NCBI GenBank assembly: GCA_963811895.1
Contig: CAWETE010000009.1
Coordinates: 62,001-126,000, forward strand
From: DASSUW01 sp963811895
GTDB taxonomy: Bacteria > Actinomycetota > Thermoleophilia > Solirubrobacterales > Solirubrobacteraceae
Length of the DNA: 64,000 nt
Reading direction: 5' to 3'
Shown here: positions 18,886 to 28,088 of the stretch, piece by piece
Position numbering within the stretch: the first letter of the stretch is position 1
Layout of the letters: every line of letters starts with the position of its first letter
Position numbers and translations under genes: made by a program
Notes under the pieces: generated by a model
The model's database searches: none
Seen by the model: the letters and a program-made list of their open reading frames with translations, nothing else
What the model was told of the DNA's origin: nothing

Positions 18886-19860
18886 GTGCCGAGCGTCTAC
18901 CAGGATGCCCTCACCAGGGCCCGCAGCGGAGTCTTCCGCCCCGGCCCGGACTCCACCTACGCGGACGGCGACGACAGCTCGTGGATGGACGTCGACTGGC
19001 CGGCGATGACGCGCCGGCTCGAGGTCGACGGCCGCGGCGTCGGGGTGATCGACACGGGCGGCGACGGCCCGCCGCTGCTGTTCATCCACGGCCTCGGCGG
19101 CATCTGGCAGAACTGGCTGCTCAACATCCCGGCCTTCATGGGCACGCACCGCTGCGTCGCGATCGACCTGCCGGGCTTCGGCCTGTCCGAGAAGCTCGAC
19201 GAGTGCTCGATCCCGGGCTTCGCGAGCACGGTCGACAAGGTCTGTCATCAGCTCGGAATCGAGGAGACGGCGGTGATCGGCAACTCGATGGGCGGGTTCG
19301 TCGGCGCCGAGCTGACCGTCCGCTTCCCGACGCGCGTGTCGAAGCTCGTCCTGGTGTCGGCGGCCGGGCTGTCGACCGAGTACCTGTCGCGCGAGCCGCT
19401 GCTGGCCGGGGCGCGCATCTTCATGGCCCTGACCGCCCGCACGGGCCTGCGCGGCTCGCCGGTGGTCAAGCGCCCGCGGCTGCGGAGGATCGCCCTGGCG
19501 CCGATCGTGCGCTACCCGGAGCGGCTGTCGGTCCCGCTCGCCACCGAGCTCGTGCAGGGCGCCAACGCGCCCGGCTTCATGGACGCCTTCGAGGCGCTGA
19601 TGAGCTACTCGTTCCGCGACAAGCTCACGCGGATCGAGGTGCCGGCGCTGATCGTGTGGGGGCGCAACGACATGCTGGTGCCGGTGGCGGACGCCGAGAT
19701 GTTCGAGCACCTGATCGGCGACAACGCGGACAGCGTGATCTTCGAGGACACGGGTCACCTCTCGATGCTCGAGCGGCCGAGCCGGTTCAACGAGCTGCTG
19801 GGCGCGTTCCTGGCCGGCTCGCGCGAGCCGGAACGGGGCGTCGAGGGCGTCAGCGCGTGA
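18886..19860 (+). CDS. Alpha/beta hydrolase
   Basis: 324 residues from GTG at 18886. The oxyanion stretch LLFIHGLGGIWQNW (near 66), nucleophile elbow VIGNSMGGFVGAEL (Ser near 140), acid residue in IVWGRNDMLVP (near 260) and final His in EDTGHLSMLERP (near 287) give a complete catalytic triad. The N-terminal 45 residues are an extension without signal peptide. Substrate unknown; lipase or esterase activity would fit the neighbouring lipid genes. It ends in an 11-base tail-to-tail overlap with ilvD. Confidence 0.9.
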   Translation: MPSVYQDALTRARSGVFRPGPDSTYADGDDSSWMDVDWPAMTRRLEVDGRGVGVIDTGGDGPPLLFIHGLGGIWQNWLLNIPAFMGTHRCVAIDLPGFGLSEKLDECSIPGFASTVDKVCHQLGIEETAVIGNSMGGFVGAELTVRFPTRVSKLVLVSAAGLSTEYLSREPLLAGARIFMALTARTGLRGSPVVKRPRLRRIALAPIVRYPERLSVPLATELVQGANAPGFMDAFEALMSYSFRDKLTRIEVPALIVWGRNDMLVPVADAEMFEHLIGDNADSVIFEDTGHLSMLERPSRFNELLGAFLAGSREPERGVEGVSA

Positions 19861-21517
19861 CGGCGCCCTCAGAGGCGCTCGAGACCAGCTTCGCGTACTT
19901 GGCCAGCACGCCGTTGCCCTTGACCGGGTCCGGCGACTCGTAGGCCTCGACGCGACGGGCGATCTCGTCGTCGGGCAGGTCGACGTCGAGCCGCCGGCTC
20001 TTCACGTCGATGGTGATGGTGTCGCCGTCCTCGACGGCGGCGATCGGGCCGCCGTGGACGGCCTCGGGGGCGACGTGGCCGACCATGAAGCCGCGCGTGG
20101 CGCCGGAGAAGCGGCCGTCCGTGAGCAGGGCGACGGAGTCGCCGAGCCCCTCCCCCATGATCGCCGCGGTGACGGCCAGCATCTCGCGCATGCCGGGTCC
20201 GCCGGCCGGGCCCTCGTTGCGGATGACGACGACGTCGCCGGGCTCGATCTTCCCGTGCGTGACGGCCGCCATCGCGTGCTCCTCGTCCTCGAACACGCGC
20301 GCCGGGCCGGCGTGGTGGACGCGCTCGTGGCCCGACAGCTTCACGACGCAGCCCTCGGGCGCCAGGTTGCCCCGCAGGATGGCGATCCCGCCGGTGGGCT
20401 TGAGCGCGTTGGAGAGCGGCCTGACGACCTCCTGGCCGGGCGTCTCCTGGGCGTTGCGGGCCAGCTCGCCGATCGTCTGGCCGTGGACGGTCGGCGCGTC
20501 CTCGTGCAGGAGGCCGGCCTCCTGGAGGCGGGCGGCGACCACGGCGGTGCCGCCGGCGGCGTGCATGTCGGTGGCCACGAAGCGCCCGCCGGGCTTGAGG
20601 TCGCACAGCAGCGGCGTCCGGGAGGCGATGCGGTCGAAGTCGTCGATCGACAGCTCGATCCCCGCCTCGCGGGCGACGGCCAGCAGGTGCAGGACGCCGT
20701 TGGTGGAGCCGCCGCTCATGGCGATCGCGGCGATCGCGTTCTCGAGCGCGTCGTGGGTGATGATGTCGCTCGGCCGCTGGCCGCGGGCGAGCACGTCCAT
20801 GACCATCACGCCGGCGTCGTAGGCGGCCTGGGCCTTGGTCTGGTCCTGTGCCGGGATGTCGCTTCCGCCCATCGGCGAGATGCCGAGCATCTGGAAGGCC
20901 ATCGCCATCGTGTTGGCGGTGAACTGGCCGCCGCAGGCTCCGGCGCCGGGGCTGGCGACGTCCTCCAGCGCGGTCAGCTCCTCGTCGGTGATCTTGCCCG
21001 CCGCATGGGCTCCGACGGCCTCGAAGACGTCCATGATCGTGACGTCCTTGCCGTTGTAGTGCCCGGGCGGGATCGAGCCGCTGTAGAGCATCAGGCTCGG
21101 GACGTCGAGCCGCGCGAGCGCCATCACGGTGCCCGGGATGGTCTTGTCGCAGGCGCTGAGGGCGACGACCGCGTCGAAGAGGTGGCCGCGGGCCACGAGC
21201 TCGATCGAGTCGGCGATCACCTCGCGGCTGACCAGGCTGGTCTTCATGCCGCTGGTGCCCATCGTGATGCCGTCGGAGATGGCGATGGTGTTGAACTCCA
21301 TCGGCGTGCCGCCCGCCGCGCGGACGCCCTCCTTGACCTTGGCGGCCAGCGCGCGATGGTTGAAGTTGCACGGCATCGTCTCGGTCCACGAGTGGGCGAC
21401 GCCGATGATCGGCTTCGAGAGCGCCTCGTCGTCGAAGCCGATGCCCTTCAGGTAGGCGCGTGCGGCTGCCCGCTCGGGGCCTTCGGTGAGCGCGCGTGAG
21501 TTGTGCTTGAGGTCCAC
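19850..21517 (-). CDS. ilvD: Dihydroxy-acid dehydratase
   Basis: 555 residues, normal for IlvD. It catalyses the dehydration step of valine, leucine and isoleucine synthesis. The Fe-S cluster cysteines are visible in MPCNFNH, SACDKTIPGT and GACGGQFTANTMAM. SDGRFSG-equivalent LLTDGRFSGATRGFMVGHV and GEPAGGP-like EGPAGGPGMREML mark the C-terminal domain. GTG at 21517 is chosen since it overlaps the upstream gene's stop (TAGTG) and begins right before the conserved HNSRALTEGP. Unusually for an operon it follows two hypothetical genes and thiD rather than other ilv genes. Confidence 0.95.
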   Translation of the reverse strand: MDLKHNSRALTEGPERAAARAYLKGIGFDDEALSKPIIGVAHSWTETMPCNFNHRALAAKVKEGVRAAGGTPMEFNTIAISDGITMGTSGMKTSLVSREVIADSIELVARGHLFDAVVALSACDKTIPGTVMALARLDVPSLMLYSGSIPPGHYNGKDVTIMDVFEAVGAHAAGKITDEELTALEDVASPGAGACGGQFTANTMAMAFQMLGISPMGGSDIPAQDQTKAQAAYDAGVMVMDVLARGQRPSDIITHDALENAIAAIAMSGGSTNGVLHLLAVAREAGIELSIDDFDRIASRTPLLCDLKPGGRFVATDMHAAGGTAVVAARLQEAGLLHEDAPTVHGQTIGELARNAQETPGQEVVRPLSNALKPTGGIAILRGNLAPEGCVVKLSGHERVHHAGPARVFEDEEHAMAAVTHGKIEPGDVVVIRNEGPAGGPGMREMLAVTAAIMGEGLGDSVALLTDGRFSGATRGFMVGHVAPEAVHGGPIAAVEDGDTITIDVKSRRLDVDLPDDEIARRVEAYESPDPVKGNGVLAKYAKLVSSASEGAVTR

Positions 21518-22182
21518 TAGAGGCCGAGCGAACCGGGGTTGTTCGGCCGCGCCGCAGGCGGCGACGGGGCGCCGGGGTCGGCCGCGGCGCGGCGGGAGAG
21601 CCGCTCGCGCTCCCAGCGGCCGAGGCGCCAGATGTCCCGGTGGATCTGCTTGGGGTCGACCTGGCGGCCGGGCAGGTGCAGGTTGGCCTCGGAGATCAGC
21701 CGCCGCTCGTCGCCCTTCAGCGCCATCCACTTGGCGAGCACGTCGTCGGAGTCGGGCAGCCGCGCGCTGCCGTAGGGGCGCGTCTCGTCCGGGAACTCGA
21801 CGCAGTACTCGTTCAGCAGCGCGCCGGTCTGCGGCAGGTAGGCCACGATCGGCTTGTGCGGGTAGACGAGGTAGGCGTACGGGACGCCGCGCAGGTCACG
21901 GGCGGCGTCCGCGGGCAGGCCGGCCTGGCCGCCCCAGACGCGGATGAACCCGAGGTCGCGGTACATCGCCCACTCCTCCTCGTTCACGCACGACTTCAGC
22001 AGCTCGCGGGCGCGCTGCTCGGCGCGCCGCTCGCGGCCCGGGTCGTGCGGGACGGTGATGCCGTTCTTGCGGGCCTCGCGGCGGGCGCGCCGGTCGTCGA
22101 GCCGGCGCTCGATGTACGGCCAGCTGATCTCGGACAGCAGAGCGAGGACGACGAGCGCGGTGGCGCAGAGGGCGACGGTCAC
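21517..22182 (-). CDS. Hypothetical protein with N-terminal membrane anchor
   Basis: 221 residues from GTG at 22182. The first 20 residues (VTVALCATALVVLALLSEIS) are a single membrane helix with the remainder probably cytoplasmic or peripheral. It then has a long charged helix (ERRLDDRRARREARKNG) and a globular part containing YRDLGFIRVWGG and VPYAYLVYPHKPIVAYLP. No known domain. It lies one base after the preceding gene and overlaps the ilvD start, so it is in the thiD-ilvD operon. Confidence 0.7.
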   Translation of the reverse strand: MTVALCATALVVLALLSEISWPYIERRLDDRRARREARKNGITVPHDPGRERRAEQRARELLKSCVNEEEWAMYRDLGFIRVWGGQAGLPADAARDLRGVPYAYLVYPHKPIVAYLPQTGALLNEYCVEFPDETRPYGSARLPDSDDVLAKWMALKGDERRLISEANLHLPGRQVDPKQIHRDIWRLGRWERERLSRRAAADPGAPSPPAARPNNPGSLGL

Positions 22183-22183
22183 G

Positions 22184-22431
22184 CTAGGCCGCGCCGCCGG
22201 CGGCACGCGGGAAGAAGATGACCCGATCCGTGGCGGCCGGGATGTCCTCGAAGGCGGTGATCATCTCGGCCTCGCGCCGGCCCGTCTTGGTGGTGAGCGG
22301 CACGGCCGCCCACATCCCCTGGTCGAGCTGGCGGCGGAACTCCTCCACGAGGCGCTCGGCGTCCTCGGCGATCGCGAGATCGCCTTCGGCGATCAGCTGC
22401 TCGCCGTGACCCGGGCGCATGCGGAGAAACT

Positions 22432-22435
<4 letters not shown>
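22184..22435 (-). CDS. Small conserved hypothetical protein
   Basis: 83 residues starting MKFLRMRPGHGEQLIAEGDL. Contains AERLVEEFRRQLDQGMWAAV and ATDRVIFFPRAAGG. This looks like an actinobacterial family of short proteins with unknown role; no catalytic motif is evident. The ATG overlaps the thiD stop (ATGA) and the stop is one base before the next gene, so it is firmly inside the operon and almost certainly translated. Confidence 0.75.
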
Positions 22436-23262
<827 letters not shown>

Positions 23263-23267
23263 GCGGC

Positions 23268-24011
23268 TCAGGGTAGAAAACGGCGGGGCCTGCCGCCGCG
23301 CAGGACGACCACCCGGCCCGCCAGGCCGTCGTCGTGCACGAAGGCGGCCACGGCGGCCGCGACGTCGGCCATCGGCACCAGCGGCCCTGCTTCCCTGCGC
23401 TCGGCGGCCGTCATGCGCTCGAGCTCGCCGTGCGCGCGGTCGGTGGCGATCCAGTCGGGAACGATGCAGTTCACGCGCACGTTCATGCGCTCGCGCAGGT
23501 CGCCGAGCGAGGTCGTGAAGCGGATCAGGCCCGCCTTGGCGGCGCCGTACTCGGGCGACGCGTAGGGCTCGGAGCCGAGGCCCGCCGTGGACGCGATGTT
23601 GACCACCACGCCGCCGCCCGCGGCCCGCATCGGCTCGAGCGCGAGCTGGGTGGCGAGCATGGCCGCGCGCAGATTGAGGTCGAGCGTCGCGCTCCACTGC
23701 TCCGGCGTGGCCTCGAGGTAGTTGGCCGCTCCCCAGCCGCCCGCGTTGTTGACCAGCACGTGCGGCCCGCCGCCGTCGCGGCCGGCGAAGGCGATCATGC
23801 TGCGGACATCCTCGTCGCGCGTGACGTCGGCTCCGATCGCCGCCGCGTGGCCGCCCTCGGCCTCGATCGCCCGGACCGTGGCCTCCGCGGCCGACGCGTC
23901 GATGTCGGCGACGATCACCAGCGCGCCGCCGGCCGCGAGCCGCATCGCGATCGCCCGGCCCGTCTCCGCGCCCGCCCCGGTCACCAGCGCCACCCTGCCC
24001 TCGAGTTGCAC
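23268..24011 (-). CDS. Short-chain dehydrogenase/reductase
   Basis: 247 residues from GTG at 24011. Cofactor motif TGAGAETGRAIAMRL (near 11), NNAG (VLVNNAGGWG near 91), catalytic Ser in NIASTAGLG and Tyr/Lys in YGAAKAGL. The glycine-rich motif is slightly non-standard: TGAGAETG has Thr where the third Gly is followed by hydrophobic residue in most SDRs. Likely NAD(P)-dependent oxidoreductase with unknown substrate. Located between dprA and thiD with short gaps, same strand. Confidence 0.88.
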   Translation of the reverse strand: MQLEGRVALVTGAGAETGRAIAMRLAAGGALVIVADIDASAAEATVRAIEAEGGHAAAIGADVTRDEDVRSMIAFAGRDGGGPHVLVNNAGGWGAANYLEATPEQWSATLDLNLRAAMLATQLALEPMRAAGGGVVVNIASTAGLGSEPYASPEYGAAKAGLIRFTTSLGDLRERMNVRVNCIVPDWIATDRAHGELERMTAAERREAGPLVPMADVAAAVAAFVHDDGLAGRVVVLRGGRPRRFLP

Positions 24012-24022
24012 GCGCGATCACA

Positions 24023-25096
24023 TTACGGGACCGACTCATAGCGCCCTCCGAAGCCGCGCCGGATCAGGCCGAGCGCCTCGAGCTCCCCGAGCCCGGTGAG
24101 CACCGCCCGCGGCTCGAGCCCGTGGGCGGCCAGCATCGGCAGCGTCGAGTGGCCGGCGCCGATCGCGTCGAGGAGCTGCTGCAGCTCGGGCTCCAGCGTG
24201 TGAGCGGGAGCTGACGTCTCGTAGCGCTCGCCGGTCAGCTCGGACAGCGCGTCGAGCACGTCGCGGACGCCGCGGACGAGCAGGGCGCCGTCGCGGATCA
24301 GCCCGTTCGTGCCGGTCGCCACCGCGCAGGTGACGCGGCCGGGGACCGCGGCGACGGTGCGGCCGAGCTCGGCGCCGAGGTCGGCGGTGGTGAGCGAACC
24401 GGAGCGCCGGGTCGCCTCCACGACGACCACGACCTGCGAGAGCGCGGCGATCAGGCGGTTGCGGGCCACGAACGCCCAGCGGTGGATGCCGAAGCCGGGC
24501 GGCATCTCGGAGACCACCGCGCCGAGCGAGCGAACCGCCGCGTGCAGCTGGCGCTTGGAGGCCGGATACGGCCGGTCGGCCCCGCCGGCCAGGACGGCGA
24601 CGGGCGACGCCGTGCCCTCGAGCGCGCCGGCGTGGGCGGCGGAGTCGACGCCCAGCGCCAAGCCGGAGACCACGTGCACGCCGGCCGCCGACAGCCCGGA
24701 GCCGAGCTCGCGCGCGACGGTGAGCCCGTACGGCGTCGCCCGCCGCGCCCCGACGACGGCGACTGCGTCCGTCACGCCGACGTACGACAGGTCGCCCGCG
24801 ACGTGCAGCACCGCCGGCGGATCGGCGAGGTCGTGCATGCGCTCCGGGTACGCGTCGTCGCAGCGGCAGATCGCGGCGAGCCCGGCGTCGCGGATCTCGG
24901 CGCGCGCCACGGACGGGTCGAAGCGGTCGTAGCGCGCCCGGACCGCCGCTCCCTCGCAGGCGTCGAGCAGCGATTCGTCGCTGCGCGCCAGGACGCGCCC
25001 GGGAGCGTCGCGGCGGCGCCACTCGACGTCGAGCCAGCCGGCGAGCGCCGCGATCAGGTCGGTCCGGCGCAGGCAGTCGTCGCACGCCGTGCTCAT
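24023..25096 (-). CDS. dprA: DNA-processing protein DprA (Smf)
   Basis: 357 residues. N-terminal helical part with a Cys pair (CDDC, residues 5-8), the Rossmann-like core with VAVVGARRATPYGLTVAREL and VSGLALGVDSAAHAGAL, GGxDxxYP-like AGGADRPYPASKR, and MPPGFGIHRWAFVARNRL. A C-terminal winged helix (about 290-357) ends the protein. DprA loads RecA on incoming single strands during transformation. ATG overlaps the comM stop (ATGA), giving the common comM-dprA order. Confidence 0.95.
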   Translation of the reverse strand: MSTACDDCLRRTDLIAALAGWLDVEWRRRDAPGRVLARSDESLLDACEGAAVRARYDRFDPSVARAEIRDAGLAAICRCDDAYPERMHDLADPPAVLHVAGDLSYVGVTDAVAVVGARRATPYGLTVARELGSGLSAAGVHVVSGLALGVDSAAHAGALEGTASPVAVLAGGADRPYPASKRQLHAAVRSLGAVVSEMPPGFGIHRWAFVARNRLIAALSQVVVVVEATRRSGSLTTADLGAELGRTVAAVPGRVTCAVATGTNGLIRDGALLVRGVRDVLDALSELTGERYETSAPAHTLEPELQQLLDAIGAGHSTLPMLAAHGLEPRAVLTGLGELEALGLIRRGFGGRYESVP

Positions 25097-26607
25097 ACCG
25101 CGGCCGCCATCGCCGGCTGCTCGAGCCGCAGGCCGGCGGCCATGTGGACGTGGTCGGGCCCCACGACGTCGCTGGCGTCGAGGTCCGCGACGGTGCGTGC
25201 GACGCGCAGCACGCGCGTGTGGCCGCGCGCGCTGAGGCGGTGGCGGTCGTGCAGCTCGTAGAGCAGCCGCAGCGCGCTCGGCGTCGGCTCGGCCACCTCG
25301 CGCATCACGCGCGGCGTCATCTGCGCGTTGCACGACAGCCCGTAGACGGCCAGCCGGCGCGACTGGCGCTCGCGCGCCTCGATCACGCGGGCGCGGACCT
25401 CGGCCGAGGGCGGCGCCGTCTCACTCTGCAGCGCGTCGGCCGTCGGCCGGCCGACCGGGACGAGCACGTCGATGCGATCGAGCAGCGGGCCGGACAGCCG
25501 GCGCTGGTGGCGCGCGAGGTCGGCCGCCGTGCAGCGGCACGCCTCCTCCCCCATGCCGCACGGGCATGGGTTGGAGGCGGCGACGAGCATGAAGCGCGTC
25601 GGGAAGGCGACCACCTGCTGCGAGCGCACGATCGTGACGTGGCCGTCCTCGAGCGGCTGGCGCAGCGCCTCGAGGCTCGAGCGCACGAACTCCGACAGCT
25701 CGTCGAGGAACAGGACGCCGTGGTGCGCGAGCGTCGCCTCCCCCGGCAGCGGGTGCGAGCCGCCGCCGACCAGGCCGGACGAGGAGATCGTGTGGTGCGG
25801 CGCGCGGAACGGCCGCTGGAGCACCAGCCCGTCGCCGTCGTGCAGGCCGGCGACCGAGTGGATGCGCGTGACGTCGACCGCCTCGGCGGCGGTCATCGGC
25901 GGGAGGATCGAGGGCAGGCGGCGCGCGAGCATCGTCTTGCCGGTGCCGGGCGGGCCGTGCATGAACAGGTTGTGGCCGCCGGCGGCCGCCACCTCGAGGC
26001 CGGGGATGAGCGCGTTCTGGCCGCGGACGTCGGCGAGGTCGAGCATCGGGTCGGGCTCCGTCTCGGCCGGCGGGTCGGGCACGGCCTGCGGCTCGGCGCG
26101 GCCGGCCAGCACGTCGACCGCCTCGGTCAGCGACTCGATCCCGAGCACCGTCACGCCCGGCACCAGCGCGGCCTCGCAAGCGCGCGAGCGCGGCAGCAGC
26201 AGCCGCTCGAGCAGATGCCGGCGCGTCCCCTCCGAGATCGCCAGCGCGCCGCGGATCGCGCGCACGTCTCCCGTCAGCGACAGCTCGCCCGCGATCGCGG
26301 TGTTCTCGACGGCCTCGCCCTCGAGCTGGTCGGAGGCCACGAGGATGGCGATGGCCAGCGGCAGGTCGAACCCCGGGCCGATCTTGCGCAGGTACGCCGG
26401 CGCGAGGTTGACGGTGATCCGCTTCTGCGGGAACTCGTGGCCGGAGTTGACGATCGCCGCCCGCACGCGCTCGCGCGCCTCGCGGACGGCCTTGTCGGCG
26501 AGGCCGACGATCGTGAAGGCCGGCAGACCGAGCCGGATGTCCGTCTCGACCCAGACACGGCGGGACTCGACGCCGTCGAGGGCGAACGTGGTGACGCGGG
26601 CGATCAT
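25093..26607 (-). CDS. comM: YifB/ComM family Mg-chelatase-like AAA ATPase
   Basis: 504 residues, the usual ComM length. The N-terminal Lon-protease-like fold (1-170) is followed by AAA: Walker A GPPGTGKTMLARRL (near 217), Walker B GVLFLDELSEF (near 296), and a four-cysteine element NPCPCGMGEEACRC. ComM proteins are hexameric helicases that promote branch migration in natural transformation. It sits between yraN (3-base gap) and dprA (ATGA overlap), a conserved competence/DNA-repair order. Confidence 0.95.
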   Translation of the reverse strand: MIARVTTFALDGVESRRVWVETDIRLGLPAFTIVGLADKAVREARERVRAAIVNSGHEFPQKRITVNLAPAYLRKIGPGFDLPLAIAILVASDQLEGEAVENTAIAGELSLTGDVRAIRGALAISEGTRRHLLERLLLPRSRACEAALVPGVTVLGIESLTEAVDVLAGRAEPQAVPDPPAETEPDPMLDLADVRGQNALIPGLEVAAAGGHNLFMHGPPGTGKTMLARRLPSILPPMTAAEAVDVTRIHSVAGLHDGDGLVLQRPFRAPHHTISSSGLVGGGSHPLPGEATLAHHGVLFLDELSEFVRSSLEALRQPLEDGHVTIVRSQQVVAFPTRFMLVAASNPCPCGMGEEACRCTAADLARHQRRLSGPLLDRIDVLVPVGRPTADALQSETAPPSAEVRARVIEARERQSRRLAVYGLSCNAQMTPRVMREVAEPTPSALRLLYELHDRHRLSARGHTRVLRVARTVADLDASDVVGPDHVHMAAGLRLEQPAMAAAV

Positions 26608-26610
26608 GCC

Positions 26611-26985
26611 TCAGAACGCCGCCTGCATGTGGTCGAGCCGGACGAGCCGGCCGCGGTCGTCGAGCGTCACGCCCACCGCGTCGAACCGCAGCTCGGCGCC
26701 GAACGGCCGGTCGGTGACCTTGGCCAGCCAGGCGGCCGCCATCGTGCGCACCTGCTTCTGCTTTCTCTCGTGCAGGCTGTCGTGCCAGGGCCCGGATCCC
26801 AGGCGGCGCGACTTGACCTCGCAGAAGACGATCGTGGCTTCGTGCTCGTCGGCCAGGATGAGATCGAGCTCGCCGAAGCGGGTCCGGTGGTTGCGGGCGA
26901 GCACGCGGTAGCCGAGCCGTGAGAAGTGCTCCGCGGCCAGCTCCTCGCCGAGGCGGCCCAGCTCCTTCGTGCGGTCGGTGGTCAT
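26611..26985 (-). CDS. yraN: UPF0102/YraN endonuclease-like protein
   Basis: 124 residues from ATG at 26985. The PD-(D/E)XK-type signature of the family is seen as GELDLILADE and VFCEVKSRR, with KQKQVRTMAAAWL behind. No clear ribosome site precedes this ATG; an upstream ATG at 27024 would add 13 residues. YraN proteins are thought to be Holliday-junction-type nucleases but remain poorly characterised. Its place before comM-dprA matches the rnhB-yraN-comM-dprA order known from many bacteria. Confidence 0.9.
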   Translation of the reverse strand: MTTDRTKELGRLGEELAAEHFSRLGYRVLARNHRTRFGELDLILADEHEATIVFCEVKSRRLGSGPWHDSLHERKQKQVRTMAAAWLAKVTDRPFGAELRFDAVGVTLDDRGRLVRLDHMQAAF

Positions 26986-27054
26986 GACGCGAGCGACCGT
27001 ACGCGCGATCGCGTCACCGATCACCGCGCGTGTGTTGCGACTTCGTGCCGATTG

Positions 27055-27447
27055 TCAGACGGCTTCGTCGAGCACGGCGAGCAGCCGCCGGACCTCGGCG
27101 GCGGGGAGCCGTTCCTCGAGCGCCGTGAAGGCGACCGCCACGCGCGCGGCATGCCTTCGGCCGTCCGGCGTGAGGCTGACCAGGACCGAGCGCCGGTCGG
27201 CCGGGTTGGCGCCGCGCTCGATCAGGCCGCGCCGCTCGAGCCGGTCGAGCACGCCGGTCAGCGTCGAGGGCCGCTGCGCGGTGGCGGCGACGAGCTCGCG
27301 GACGCTGACCGCCTCGCGCCCGGCGAAGCATGCGAGGGCGTTGACCTCGGCCGCCGAGAGGCCGAGGTCGGCGAGCGCGTCGTCCAGCGCGGCGAGCAGC
27401 CGGTGGGTGACGCGCTGCCAGTCGGCGACGAGCGGCGGGCCGCTCAC
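27055..27447 (-). CDS. MarR family transcriptional regulator
   Basis: 130 residues from GTG at 27447. The winged helix is clear: GLSAAEVNALACFAGRE, the recognition helix area STLTGVLDRLERRGLIER, and wing NPADRRSVLVSLTPDG. MarR dimers typically control nearby operons in response to small phenolic or lipid ligands. The start overlaps the SRPBCC gene stop (GTGA), and the 29-bp dyad at 27852-27880 in front of the pair is the likely operator. Confidence 0.9.
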   Translation of the reverse strand: MSGPPLVADWQRVTHRLLAALDDALADLGLSAAEVNALACFAGREAVSVRELVAATAQRPSTLTGVLDRLERRGLIERGANPADRRSVLVSLTPDGRRHAARVAVAFTALEERLPAAEVRRLLAVLDEAV

Positions 27448-27848
27448 GCGAGCGACGCCGCGATCAGCCGCTCCCACTCGGCGAGCATCGCCGGGAAGTC
27501 CTCGGCGAAGTGGTCGACGGTGACGGGGTCGGCGAGGCCGGTGAGCTCGTACGTGACGTGGGCGCGCGTGGCGTCGCCGGCCGGCTCGCAGCGGACCTCG
27601 ACGGTGCCCGCGTGGACGCCGGGCGTGATCCGGGCGTAACGCATGCTGGCGGGCGTGCGGTCGGCGATGACCCAGACGGTCCGGCCTTCGTGGGTGGTGA
27701 ACGTGGTGCCGGGCGAGGTGTCCTCGCCGGACGGGAACTGCGGGTCCCAGCCGGGCGCCCATGCGCGCTCGCCGGCGGGGGTGAAGAGGGAGATCGCCTC
27801 GTCGGGTGGGAGCGGGACCTCGACGGTCCCGGAGAGCGTGTGCCGAGT
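27444..27848 (-). CDS. SRPBCC/START-like domain protein, 5' end unresolved
   Basis: Coding runs in one frame from just after a TGA at 27849-27851 to 27444 and reads TLSGTVEVPLPPDEAISLFT, GERAWAPGWDPQFP, SMRYARITPGV, then VTYELTGLADPVTV. This fits a small SRPBCC (polyketide cyclase-like) ligand-binding protein. No ATG, GTG or TTG exists before M of RYARI (27644), which would remove half the domain. The obvious ATG (27852) right behind the promoter is one frame off, so a single-base indel between it and ACGCTC is likely. Pairing with MarR suggests ligand-linked regulation. Confidence 0.65.
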   Translation of the reverse strand, partial: TRHTLSGTVEVPLPPDEAISLFTPAGERAWAPGWDPQFPSGEDTSPGTTFTTHEGRTVWVIADRTPASMRYARITPGVHAGTVEVRCEPAGDATRAHVTYELTGLADPVTVDHFAEDFPAMLAEWERLIAASLA

Positions 27849-27851
27849 TCA

Positions 27852-27880
27852 TTTCGTAATCGTATTATACGGTTACGAAA
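27852..27880 (-). promoter_or_regulatory. Promoter with overlapping 29-bp dyad operator
   Basis: On the minus strand, TTTCGTAA-c-CGTAT-a-ATACG-a-TTACGAAA is a near-perfect dyad. A consensus -10 hexamer TATAAT (27869-27864) is at its centre, so a bound dimer would block RNA polymerase. The first AUG follows about 12 bases after the -10, implying an almost leaderless message. The cognate regulator is presumably the MarR protein encoded at 27055-27447 (inference). The A/T-rich block is very conspicuous in this GC-rich sequence. Confidence 0.75.
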
Positions 27881-27894
27881 GAATCAATGGCGAA

Positions 27895-28055
27895 CGAACG
27901 TCAACGGCGGCTGGGTAGGGCGGCGAGGAGGCCGGCGGGGCCGCATTCCTTCATCGAATCCTGCCTAGGGGGCGTATAGCGACCCCTAGGCAGGACTCGA
28001 CGCCGAGATCCGCCGCGCGGCCGGCTCCCCAGCCTCTCCACCCAGCCGAAGTTCG
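27895..28055. repeat. Composite inverted-repeat element, copy 1
   Basis: Outer arms: CGAACGTCAACGGCGG then CTGGGTAGGG on the left (27895-27920), and on the right the complement of CGAACTTCGGCTGGGTGG (ends 28055). Inside is a perfect 13-bp hairpin, TCCTGCCTAGGGG (27959-27971) and CCCCTAGGCAGGA (27983-27995), with an 11-base loop gcgtatagcga. No coding frame fits. It lies between the SRPBCC promoter and the end of rnhB. The same arms recur at 40.3, 46.9, 52.0 and (half) 63.3 kb. Confidence 0.8.
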
Positions 28056-28088
28056 TCCCTCAGCGAGCGACGAACGACGACAGCGAGA

